DNA of 64,000 bases from NCBI RefSeq assembly GCF_020515695.1, contig NZ_JAIWJA010000008.1:62001-126000 (forward strand), written 5' to 3'. The notes beneath the pieces were generated by a model. It searched no databases. It was not told the origin of the DNA and worked only from the letters and a program-made list of their open reading frames with translations. This stretch comes from Pseudomonas sp. MWU16-30317. GTDB lineage: Bacteria > Pseudomonadota > Gammaproteobacteria > Pseudomonadales > Pseudomonadaceae. The position numbers and the translations under genes were made by a program. Shown piece after piece: positions 33,773 to 41,215 of the stretch. The stretch's first letter is position 1. Every line of letters begins with the position of its first letter.

Positions 33773-34890
33773 CAGCGAGTCGCCTTTTGGTGAGCACGGG
33801 CGTGGGTCTGCACGCCGTGGTGTTCGAGCACTTCCAGCACCTCGGTGCCGACCGTGCGCAGGTCGTCGATGAAGTCGGGGACGATCACCGTGACGCCATC
33901 GAGCTGGGCGCCCTTGATGATTTCCGCCAGCTTGTTGCCGATGGTTTCCGGCGAGCCCACCAGCGCGGCGCGGGTCATCGAATTGCGTTGCTCGCCCTGG
34001 GACACGAAGCGCTGGGCCATGGTGTTCTGCTTGAAGCTCTTGTCCCCGGAGTACTCGCGGGTCTGGTTGTCGAGGGCGATGCTGTCGACGCCGGCGTCAT
34101 ACAACGCCACGCGCTCGCGGGCCTCGGCGTCGGTGGCGCCGGGGACGATGGTGAACAGGCCGTAGGTCTTGAAGTCAGGCTTGCCTTGTTGGGCGGCCAG
34201 CTCCTTGGCGCGCAGGCCGGTCTTGATGAAGTCATCGTGATCGGAGCCGAGCATGAAGCTGCCCGTGCAGTGCTGCATGGTGAACAAAAAGCCGCGATCC
34301 GAGGCGCCGGCGCAGATGATCGGCGGCGGCGTGACGGGCTTGGGGTTGGACATGCAGTCGATGAGTTCGTAGTGCTTGCCCTTGTGGTCGACGCGGTCTT
34401 CGGTCCACAGGCGCTTGAGCACGGTCAGCCATTCTTCGGCCAGTTCATAGCGCTCGGTGTGATCGAGGTCGACCCACAGGCCCATCTGCCCCTGATCGGT
34501 CGGGTTGGAGCCGGACACGATATTGAGGCCGAAGCGGCCTTTGGAGATCTGGTCGAGCACCGCCGACATCTTCGCTACCACCGCCGGGTGAAAGACCATG
34601 GTGTGCACGGTGCCCCAGACGCCGATGCGGCTCGTGGCTTCAGCGATGCCAGCCATGGTGGTCAGGCTTTCGAGGGTCACGTCCCAGTGCTGGGACGGGC
34701 CGCCGTAACCGCGCCATTTGGCCATGGAGAGGGCGAAATCGAAGCCCAGGTCTTCCGCCAGAATGGCCACTTGCTTGTTGTAATCGTAGGTGGCCGGCAG
34801 TTGCGGGCTGGTGGTGGAGGTGATCCAGCCGCCGTTGCCGACCGGCAGGAAAACCCCGAACTCGACGTTTTTGCTGTCGTTGCTGGGCAT
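33772..34890 (-). CDS. RutA-family FMNH2-dependent monooxygenase (luciferase-like)
   Basis: A 372-residue luciferase-like monooxygenase. Segment by segment it follows pyrimidine oxygenase RutA: FGVFLPVGNGGWI, FDFALSMAKWRGYGG, WDVTLESLTTMAGIAEATSRI, GRFGLNIVSG, ICAGASDRGF..QH and late LVGSPETIGNKL. RutA opens the uracil ring using FMNH2 and O2, via a flavin-peroxide mechanism. The substrate loop (SGSNPTDQGQMGLW) differs from E. coli RutA as I recall it, so the target may differ. ATG at 34890 is used; the long upstream frame belongs to another gene. The partner reductase is at 26815. Confidence 0.88.
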   Translation of the reverse strand: MPSNDSKNVEFGVFLPVGNGGWITSTTSPQLPATYDYNKQVAILAEDLGFDFALSMAKWRGYGGPSQHWDVTLESLTTMAGIAEATSRIGVWGTVHTMVFHPAVVAKMSAVLDQISKGRFGLNIVSGSNPTDQGQMGLWVDLDHTERYELAEEWLTVLKRLWTEDRVDHKGKHYELIDCMSNPKPVTPPPIICAGASDRGFLFTMQHCTGSFMLGSDHDDFIKTGLRAKELAAQQGKPDFKTYGLFTIVPGATDAEARERVALYDAGVDSIALDNQTREYSGDKSFKQNTMAQRFVSQGEQRNSMTRAALVGSPETIGNKLAEIIKGAQLDGVTVIVPDFIDDLRTVGTEVLEVLEHHGVQTHARAHQKATR

Positions 34891-34904
34891 GATCAACTCC
34901 TTGC

Positions 34905-35726
34905 TCAATTGATTGAGGCGTCGATGGCGGCGAGCGTGCAGCCCGCCAAAAAATCGAGCGCGATGCGATTGAAAGCCTGGGGCTCTGTCTCCGAGAAACT
35001 GTGCCCGCCACGGGCCTCGATTTTCAGCTCGCTGCCGTTGATCGCATCCGCCAGCAGCCGCGATTGGTAAGGCGGCGTGAGGATGTCGTCCTGGGCGCAG
35101 AGCACCAGGGTGGGGATCTGGATTTTCCACAGCTGGGCGCTGGCGTCGTGGGCCATGATCGCGTCGATGCGCCGCAAGATGGTCTGCCGCGCCGGGAACC
35201 GCGCCACCGAGGCCAGCAGCGCCGGTGACAGCGCTTCGGCGTGATCGCGCACATGCTCCGGCGGATACAGGAACAGCGCGCTGCCGTGCACGTATTCTTC
35301 CAGCGGGCTGCCTTCGAGCAGGGCACGGCGCATGCGAAAGCACCAGTTGAAGTGCGCATCGGATTTCGACCAGCTGGCGTACTGCACCATGCCGGCCAGC
35401 AACTGCGGTTCGCGGGCAGCCAGCACCTGGCCGATGGCGCCGCCGGTGGAGTGGCCGATCAGCAGTGGCCGCTCAAGTTGCAGGCCGGCGATCAGCGCCT
35501 GCAGGTCATCGGCGAGCTGGGCGATGCTGTAGGGCTCGTCCGGATGGTCCGTGGTGCCGGCACCGCGTTGGTCGTAGGTGACCACGGTGAAGTGCGCCGC
35601 GAACGCTTCGATCTGCGGTGCCCAGTAAGCCGCCGTGCCGCCCAGGCCGGACACCAGCAGCAGCGCCGGCCCACTTCCGTAAATCTCGTAATGGGTGTTG
35701 ATCCCATTGGTGACGATGCTCGGCAT
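34905..35726 (-). CDS. RutD-like alpha/beta hydrolase, first gene of the operon
   Basis: A 273-residue alpha/beta hydrolase. It has the nucleophile elbow GHSTGG with Ser93, a glycine-rich oxyanion loop VSGLGGTAAYW, the acid in LCAQDDILTP and the His in RGGHSFSE. The SGLGG...YDQRG.G.S style is that of RutD, 3-oxoadipate enol-lactonase and similar enzymes. RutD helps hydrolyse the carbamate released from uracil. Start ATG at 35726; the 120-base extension contains dyads that are better read as the operon's control region. The oxygenase follows 14 bases later. Confidence 0.86.
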   Translation of the reverse strand: MPSIVTNGINTHYEIYGSGPALLLVSGLGGTAAYWAPQIEAFAAHFTVVTYDQRGAGTTDHPDEPYSIAQLADDLQALIAGLQLERPLLIGHSTGGAIGQVLAAREPQLLAGMVQYASWSKSDAHFNWCFRMRRALLEGSPLEEYVHGSALFLYPPEHVRDHAEALSPALLASVARFPARQTILRRIDAIMAHDASAQLWKIQIPTLVLCAQDDILTPPYQSRLLADAINGSELKIEARGGHSFSETEPQAFNRIALDFLAGCTLAAIDASIN

Positions 35727-35754
35727 CTCGCTTCCTCTGTTCGGTGTCGGCCTG

Positions 35755-35804
35755 CATGTCAGCGGCGTGACATGTGCGGATGCCTTATTAATGCATGGGG
35801 CATC
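35755..35804. promoter_or_regulatory. Two dyads in the control region of the RutA-like operon
   Basis: CATGTCA (35755-35761)/TGACATG (35768-35774) is a perfect 7-bp inverted repeat with a 6-base spacer. GATGCC (35779-35784)/GGCATC (35799-35804) is a second, wider dyad. Both lie in the 132-base gap between the LysR stop and the first operon gene, 29-78 bases upstream of its ATG. They are likely operators for the adjacent LysR protein. Confidence 0.5.
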
Positions 35805-35858
35805 GGCTTGCCTGTAACCGCGATTGCTGCATGCCGTGTTGACCACAACGCAACACCC

Positions 35859-36761
35859 TCAGCGCGCGGCGCCCACAGGAAAACGGCTCTTGAGAAACTT
35901 CACGAAGGCGTTGGCGGCGTAGCTGGGCACGCGCTCCTGATGCACGCACACGGCGGAGCGTACGTTGCTGAACGACTCTTGATCGATCGTGATGGCGATC
36001 AGCAGCCCGGCATCGATTTCGCGTCGCGCGCTGATCTCCGGGCCGATGGTCACGCAGGTGCCCAGTACTGCCGTGGCGCGCAGGATGTCGAGGTTGTTGG
36101 CCTCGACGACGATGCGCGGTTTGTACAGGCGCGCCTCGGCGGTACGGTCGAACAGCTGGCGCAAACCGAAGCTGGGGCGGGGCAGGGCCAAGGGCTTTTT
36201 GCACAGCTGCTGCAGGGTCACCAGCGGCTCCCGGGCGAGCTCGTCATGCGGGCAGACCAGGCACACCACCGGCTCCTTGCGCTCGGCCACCACCTCGATT
36301 TCAAAGCGCAGCTCGGGGTTGTAGATGATGCCGATGTCGGTTTCATCGCGGATCAAGGCTTCGACGATCAGGTCGCTGGAGCAGGTAGTGACCTGAAAAT
36401 CGATGCGCGGGTGCTGGGCCAGAAAGGCCGAGATCATCTCTGGCAGCAGGTTCGACAGCACGCCTTCCATGGCGTGGATCTTGACCTCGCCCTGGTCCAG
36501 CGAGCGAAACGCGGCGATCCCTTCGCGCACCCGCTCCAGATCCCTGAACAGCGTGCGGGTGTAGCGCTCGAGCATGACGCCTGCGGCCGTCAGTTCGACG
36601 CCACTATTGGTGCGTTCCAGCAGGGGCGCACCGAGTTGATGCTCGAGCATGGAGATTTGCCGGCTGACGGCGGAAGGGGTGACGTGCAGTCGGTCTGCGG
36701 CGCGGCGGATCGCCTTGGATTGCGCGACTTCGTTGAAGTAGCGAAAGGCGGTGAAGTTCAA
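35859..36761 (-). CDS. LysR family regulator of the RutA-like operon
   Basis: A 300-residue LysR protein. HTH: AIRRAADRLHVTPSAVSRQ, then LEHQLGAPLLERTNSG, residues about 15-50, then the effector domain. I place the start at TTG 36761 (MNFTAFRYFNEVA). A strong GGAGG lies 5 bases before it, and this matches the usual LysR length; a GTG at 36782 has no such site. It lies directly upstream of, and in the same direction as, the RutA-like operon, with two dyads in between. By position it is the pathway regulator, replacing the TetR-type RutR of enteric rut clusters. Confidence 0.88.
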   Translation of the reverse strand: MNFTAFRYFNEVAQSKAIRRAADRLHVTPSAVSRQISMLEHQLGAPLLERTNSGVELTAAGVMLERYTRTLFRDLERVREGIAAFRSLDQGEVKIHAMEGVLSNLLPEMISAFLAQHPRIDFQVTTCSSDLIVEALIRDETDIGIIYNPELRFEIEVVAERKEPVVCLVCPHDELAREPLVTLQQLCKKPLALPRPSFGLRQLFDRTAEARLYKPRIVVEANNLDILRATAVLGTCVTIGPEISARREIDAGLLIAITIDQESFSNVRSAVCVHQERVPSYAANAFVKFLKSRFPVGAAR

Positions 36762-37073
36762 TTGAGCCTCCAGAAGCGCCACGCCTGTTGCGCTTTGGGC
36801 AACGGCTGGGGCATGGCAAGGCCATATGCCCGGAGCAGGATCGGCCGGGGCGATGGTGATGAAAGAGCTGGCGAGCCGGGATGTTCATCCTGCTGCCAAG
36901 AATGGCTGATCTCCCTATGTGGTGTGATCATGCACAAGTTGTGCCTTGTGCCTTGTCAGCGTCGCTGAGCGGCGCCGTGCAGTTTGAGGAGCGCCGTTGA
37001 CCGCCCCTGCCCAGAGCGGGGATCCGTGGGCCCGAACATCCAAAGCAGCTGAATGTTCGGGCCCGATTGCTTT
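36762..37073. other. Intergenic stretch, LysR promoter and hairpin
   Basis: These 312 bases hold no gene I can support. The left end is the leader of the LysR gene. Near 37000-37020 is a short imperfect GC dyad (CCCC...GGGG). At 37028-37064 a strong hairpin lies before the stop of the membrane protein. Confidence 0.6.
37028..37064. terminator. Terminator-like 12-bp hairpin
   Basis: Perfect arms GGGCCCGAACAT (37028-37039) and ATGTTCGGGCCC (37053-37064) enclose a 13-base loop. GATTGCTTTTTAA follows on the plus strand, so the U-run favours termination of plus-strand reads. No plus-strand gene precedes it, and it lies 9 bases past the stop of the minus-strand membrane protein at 37074. Confidence 0.6.
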
Positions 37074-38090
37074 TTAAACCGTAGTTACCACTTTTGGCAG
37101 CGGTTGAGTTCTGCGGCCCATCATGCCCGCAACGGCCGAGACGATACCGGAGATGATCAAGGTAGTCACCAGTAACCAGCTCGCCTGCGAGACTCGCTTG
37201 GCCGCGACATCGGCGGCTTCACGCGCCTTGCGCTCGGCATCGGCCTTGAGCTGCTGGTACTTCGCATAGGCTTGCTGGTAGGCCTGTTGCGCCTGATCAA
37301 CCATTTGATTGGCTTCAGCATCGGTTTTACCGGTTCGCGCCTTGATCAGATTGACCATTGCTTGACGGTCGGCGGCATCCCAGGCCTTGTCACCCTTGGC
37401 CTTGATGCGGTCAAGCAAGCCACTGAGCTGCTGATCGGCCTGCTGCGGGTTCTGGGCGCTGTTTTGCGCGGTATTCTTGGCATCATCGCCCGCGGCCTGC
37501 GCCTCTTGTTTGACATTGTCGGGGTTCAGCTCCGGCTTGCCGGTCTGACGCATTGCCGTTTCGAGTTCACCCTGAATATCGTTGAGGTTGAAGTCGATGC
37601 CCTGCTGGCGTAGTTGATCCTGGACGGTACTGCCGATCTGCGGCGCCACCTGGGCGATACCGCTGGCAGCCGCCGAAAGGCCGCTGCCAGCCAGGTTCAT
37701 GCCGCCACGGACCACACCGGTCACGGCGCTGGACACCAGATAAACCGTTACCAGCGACACGGTGGCCCACACCAGCAAGCCGTGCAACGCGCCTTCACGC
37801 TGGGCCAGGCGGCCAGCGATCCAACCACCCACCAGCAGCGAGATCACGCCGCTGGCTACAACCCAGATGGCTGCGCCTTTGCCGATCCCGTCCAGCGGGT
37901 TGCCTTCCTGCAGGGGGTCGATTGAAGCCGAGCCGATCGCGGTACCGACCAGATTCAAGATCAGCGACACCACCATCGCCAGCACCACACCGGCAAAGAT
38001 CGCACTCCAGGAAATCCGCTTGAGCAACGGAGCGGTCGCTGTTGGCGCGTCGGGGTAGTAGACCTGAGTGGTTTCGTTATCTCTTATCAT
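37074..38090 (-). CDS. Membrane protein of unknown function with long soluble middle segment
   Basis: A 338-residue protein. Three or four N-terminal TM segments follow a short cytosolic leader (ISWSAIFAGVVLAMVVSLIL at about 25-45, VVASGVISLLVGGWIAGRLA at 77-97, a third near 105-130). The GGWIAGR-type motif recalls YrzE/PhnA-like envelope proteins. A polar, Gln/Ala-rich region with coiled-coil character follows (residues 150-300, for example QQAYQQAYAKYQQLKADAE), then one last TM near 305-325. Function unknown. It is monocistronic. Confidence 0.75.
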   Translation of the reverse strand: MIRDNETTQVYYPDAPTATAPLLKRISWSAIFAGVVLAMVVSLILNLVGTAIGSASIDPLQEGNPLDGIGKGAAIWVVASGVISLLVGGWIAGRLAQREGALHGLLVWATVSLVTVYLVSSAVTGVVRGGMNLAGSGLSAAASGIAQVAPQIGSTVQDQLRQQGIDFNLNDIQGELETAMRQTGKPELNPDNVKQEAQAAGDDAKNTAQNSAQNPQQADQQLSGLLDRIKAKGDKAWDAADRQAMVNLIKARTGKTDAEANQMVDQAQQAYQQAYAKYQQLKADAERKAREAADVAAKRVSQASWLLVTTLIISGIVSAVAGMMGRRTQPLPKVVTTV

Positions 38091-38473
38091 GAGTTGTAGC
38101 CCTTTGGTGAATGTGTAATTCGTTGGGCGAATGAGTTCGCCGCTAATGGATTGAGCGGCCGGTTATGCGACGGTTCAAAACATTTAGCCGGCGGACGATA
38201 AGTAATTGTCGTGCGGGGTGTTTTTGCTTGTTTGAGGAAGGGTTCAATTGCATGAAAGGCGGCCCGTCAGAAGGTGACGTCGGCCTGTGGAGCGGCGCTG
38301 CCCGTCGACAAGAGCCTGCGATGCCGGCTGCACCAGCGTAATGACCCCGAGTCAACTCGCAGATCTGTGAGTACTAGCCCATTTGAATAGGGTTTACCCT
38401 CTTTTGGCCTTGAGGATTTTCCGGGCTTTACTGCGTCGCAGCACCTGCCGAAGCTGGCCAAAGGTACGGATCG
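38091..38473. other. Gene-free intergenic stretch
   Basis: These 383 bases lie between two divergent genes (starts 38090 and 38474). They are visibly more AT-rich in the first 150 bases. I find no RNA gene, strong hairpin or reliable small ORF. It presumably holds both promoters. Confidence 0.6.
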
Positions 38474-38992
38474 ATGAAAATCACTATTTGCCCGGCCAAC
38501 CGTCTTCCGTTGGATATGCAGTATCAGCTGTTCTCTGGCCTGGTTCAGCGATGGTCAGCACTTCATACGACTCAGTGTGAGAATGATCATATTGTTGAAG
38601 TCGTGTTGACTGAAGAAGATAACGTCCTCGGTTATGCCGAAATCTACCGCTACCCACTGAGCGGCCATAGCACTCTCAGCAGCGTCTATGGGTTGCGCGG
38701 TGTGTGGACAATGCCAGATCGACGCCACTGCGGTGTAGGTCAGAAAGTGGTGGCGGCCGCCACTCATTACATAGCCAATAGCCCGATTGAGCTCGGGATC
38801 TTATGGTGTAGCCCGGTGCTTGAAGCCTGGTACGCAATGAGCGGATGGAAAGCGGCAGGCGCGAACTTTATTGAACGGATTGGCACTGTGCGGGGACAGG
38901 CAGCTGACCAGGATATCGCAATGGTATTACCGATTTCTGGCAAACGCCGACTGGGTATAGGTTTGCAGTCCCGGCGCCGAATGAGTCATTAG
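38474..38992 (+). CDS. GNAT family N-acetyltransferase
   Basis: A 172-residue GNAT-fold protein. The acetyl-CoA binding motif is seen as LRGVWTMPDRRHCGVGQKVVAAA near residues 76-98 (the R/Q-x-x-G-x-G/A loop is RHCGVG). The following strand ELGILWCSPVLEAWYAMSGWK fits motif B (Y...GF-like). The acceptor substrate is unknown. GC is about 53% over the 360 bases I counted (38521-38880), lower than the flanking operons. It starts a strip of small, single, plus-strand genes. It is monocistronic. Confidence 0.8.
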   Translation: MKITICPANRLPLDMQYQLFSGLVQRWSALHTTQCENDHIVEVVLTEEDNVLGYAEIYRYPLSGHSTLSSVYGLRGVWTMPDRRHCGVGQKVVAAATHYIANSPIELGILWCSPVLEAWYAMSGWKAAGANFIERIGTVRGQAADQDIAMVLPISGKRRLGIGLQSRRRMSH

Positions 38993-39107
38993 CCGATATT
39001 CGCATGGCTACGCGTAGCTGAAGCGTCAATGAATGACGGTGTTCGGTTACCATGCCGCTGTGATGGGCACTCGCTCAATGGCTGCCCGGTGAGATCAGGA
39101 ATTTTCA

Positions 39108-39599
39108 ATGCTGTTCGTCGTCATGCTCGGAGGCAAACACCCCAGAGCCAAGATCGAAGTCCACGATGTCGCGTTTGTGGTCGCCGACACCCTGGAAGCC
39201 GCCTATCCGCAATTGCGTGAAAGCTGGTTCGGCAGCCCCAAAGGCGTGCATATCGATTCATGGATGAAAGTCGATGGCGTCGAGAACTGGAAAGTCGAAC
39301 TGAGCCCCCTCGCGCCATCGCCCGATTCACCCCGGCTGTATTTCATCAATCTGGGCGGCTACGAAGCTCGCGCCTTTGGCGAAGCCCATCATTACTTGCT
39401 GGTGGTGGCCCGCCACAAGGCCGAAGCCAAAGCCAAAGGCAAGCGCCAGATGCCGCGCCACTGGAGCCAGCCCCACACCGATGCGCTGTTCGATGTCGAT
39501 GATTGCCTGCCGATCGATAAAGTCAGCGGGCGTTATATTCATCTGGTAGAGGGTGACCATGACGGCGTGGTGCAGGGCAATGATTACATCGTCATTTAG
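39108..39599 (+). CDS. DUF1543 family protein
   Basis: A 163-residue protein that fits DUF1543: LFVVMLGGKHPRAKIEVHDV at the N-terminus, FGSPKGVHIDSWMKVDGVE in the middle, and LYFINLGGYEARAFGEAHHYLLVVA. Two of these repeat-like halves are usual in the family, and no function is known. The start ATG is at 39108. It is monocistronic, between the GNAT and profilin-like genes. Confidence 0.8.
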   Translation: MLFVVMLGGKHPRAKIEVHDVAFVVADTLEAAYPQLRESWFGSPKGVHIDSWMKVDGVENWKVELSPLAPSPDSPRLYFINLGGYEARAFGEAHHYLLVVARHKAEAKAKGKRQMPRHWSQPHTDALFDVDDCLPIDKVSGRYIHLVEGDHDGVVQGNDYIVI

Positions 39600-39719
39600 C
39601 CACTGCCGATCTCAAGAACATGCCTGTCCCTGTTTTGAGGTGGAAGCCTGTCCTGTCTTTACCGGTCATCGCTCAACGCAGACAATCCTCGACTCTATGA
39701 GTACAGGAGTTCAGGCGAA

Positions 39720-40100
39720 ATGACATGGCAAGCATATGTAGACAGTTCCATCATGGAAAAGGGCTTTTTGGCGGGCGCTATCTCGGGCGCTGATGGTTCG
39801 CTATGGGCCGCTTCCCCGGATTTCTCCCTGGGCACCAATGAGCAATCGGTGCTGGCACCTGACGTGGATTTTACGTCATTGCTCCATCAGGATTTCTTTA
39901 TATCGGGTGTCGGCTACAAGGCATTCCATGTCAGTGAGAGAAGTCTTTATGGCAAGGCCATCAATGATCAGAACGGATGCGTTGTCGTGAGGACGACGCA
40001 AGCAATAGTGATCGGTGTTTACGATGCAGCCCTGACGCCCAGTTCGGCGGCGATTATTATCGAGGGGCTGGCGGATTATTTTATCAACCTGGGGTATTGA
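39720..40100 (+). CDS. Profilin-family protein
   Basis: A 126-residue protein that reads as a full-length profilin. It opens with MTWQAYVD, matching the MSWQxYVD start of plant and amoebal profilins. It continues with AGAISGADGSLWAASPDF (GxDGxxWAxS), ISGVGYKAF, the RSLYGKA segment (RSIYGK in Acanthamoeba profilin), VVVRTTQAIVIGVYD and the C-terminal helix IIEGLADYFINLGY. Length equals that of small profilins. Eukaryotic profilin binds actin monomers, poly-proline and phosphoinositides. The N- and C-terminal helices that form the poly-proline groove keep the W, Y and final Y. AGGAG lies 10-15 bases before the ATG. GC is 52% by hand count. Secretion and actin binding are not shown by the sequence. 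Confidence 0.88.
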   Translation: MTWQAYVDSSIMEKGFLAGAISGADGSLWAASPDFSLGTNEQSVLAPDVDFTSLLHQDFFISGVGYKAFHVSERSLYGKAINDQNGCVVVRTTQAIVIGVYDAALTPSSAAIIIEGLADYFINLGY

Positions 40101-40304
40101 AACTTTCCAAAAGGGCCGGGGCAAACGCCAGGTGCGGTTTCACCGGTGCCAGTGCTCCAATGCGATTCACCGGTTTGAATCGATATTTGTCTTCCGGCCC
40201 CCTCTTGCAACAAGGATAATCCCCACACCTTCCAGCCTTGAAGCACCCTCAGAGGTCGCACTCGGCTGGCCGGTGCCGTTCAATCCCTGCCCAATGGAGT
40301 CCTC

Positions 40305-41183
40305 TTGTACAAAGGTGTCGTTTTATCGGTTGCTTCGTCCTGCCTGTTTGCCTCGTTGTACTTCTACACCACCTTACTCAGCCCATTGGGCGGCGATGCG
40401 ATTTTCGGCTGGCGCATGGTGCTGATGCTGCCGTTGGTGACCCTGTTCATGCTCGCGTGCGGTGAATGGCATCAGGTCCTGGCCATTTGCGCGCGGATCC
40501 GCGAGACACCGCGTCTGCTCGGCCTGCTGTGCCTGAGCAGCGCTTTGCTCGGCGCTCAGCAATGGCTGTTCATGTGGGCGCCGCTCAACGGTCACGGGCT
40601 GGATGTGTCGCTGGGGTATTTTCTGCTGCCGTTGACCATGCTGCTGGTGGGCCGGTGGCTGTATGGCGATCGCCTCACTTCATTGAAAAAAATCGCGGCA
40701 TTGTGCGCTGCCGTCGGGGTGGCGAACGAGTTGTACCAGGTGGGCCGGATTTCCTGGGCGACGCTGCTGGTCGCGGGCGGACTGCCGCTGTATTTCATTC
40801 TGCGGCGCAAGCTGGCGACCGCGCATCTGGGCGGGCTGTGGTTCGATACCTTGCTGACCCTGCCGGTCGCCGCCTGTTTTGCAATGGGGCAGGGCGTTGA
40901 GCCGTTCCGTCAGGCGCCACATCTGTATGCCTTGCTGCTGGGGCTTGGGATCATCAGCGCGGCGGCGTTCATGTCTTATATCGTCGCCGGGCGGCTGCTG
41001 CCCTTCAGCCTGTTCGGCTTGCTGGGCTATGTCGAGCCGGTGTTGCTGGTGGGTGTGGCCGTGGCGCTGGGCGAGCAGATCAAGCCGGCGCAGTGGCTGA
41101 CCTACTTGCCAATCTGGGCGGCGGTGGCAGTGTTGATCGCCGATGGTGGGCGTTATCTGTTGCGCACCCAGCGCACGGTCTGA
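40305..41183 (+). CDS. rarD: RarD-type EamA/DMT permease
   Basis: A 292-residue membrane protein with about ten TM segments, built from two EamA halves. The N-terminus reads YKGVVLSVASSCLFASLYFYTTLL, and the RarD-typical GWRMVLMLPLV follows. The second half holds FSLFGLLGYVEPVLLVGVAVALGE, the standard RarD signature near residue 245. The substrate is unknown; the name comes from a chloramphenicol-sensitivity phenotype in E. coli. The start is TTG at 40305 with TGGAG 6 bases upstream. It is convergent with the Fsr-type gene. Confidence 0.87.
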   Translation: MYKGVVLSVASSCLFASLYFYTTLLSPLGGDAIFGWRMVLMLPLVTLFMLACGEWHQVLAICARIRETPRLLGLLCLSSALLGAQQWLFMWAPLNGHGLDVSLGYFLLPLTMLLVGRWLYGDRLTSLKKIAALCAAVGVANELYQVGRISWATLLVAGGLPLYFILRRKLATAHLGGLWFDTLLTLPVAACFAMGQGVEPFRQAPHLYALLLGLGIISAAAFMSYIVAGRLLPFSLFGLLGYVEPVLLVGVAVALGEQIKPAQWLTYLPIWAAVAVLIADGGRYLLRTQRTV

Positions 41184-41215
41184 ATCAAGCGAATACCCGG
41201 TGTGAGCGTGGGGGA

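Noticed and set aside
37028..37064. Hairpin as a mobile-element end
   Set aside because: It is a single copy in the window, has no matching partner nearby, and lies next to a stop codon, so a terminator role is simpler.
39720..40100. Possible eukaryotic contamination as the source of the profilin-like ORF
   Set aside because: The ORF is uninterrupted, has a Shine-Dalgarno, and is flanked without a break by bacterial genes. Contamination would need a chimeric join on both sides. Read-level confirmation is still worthwhile.
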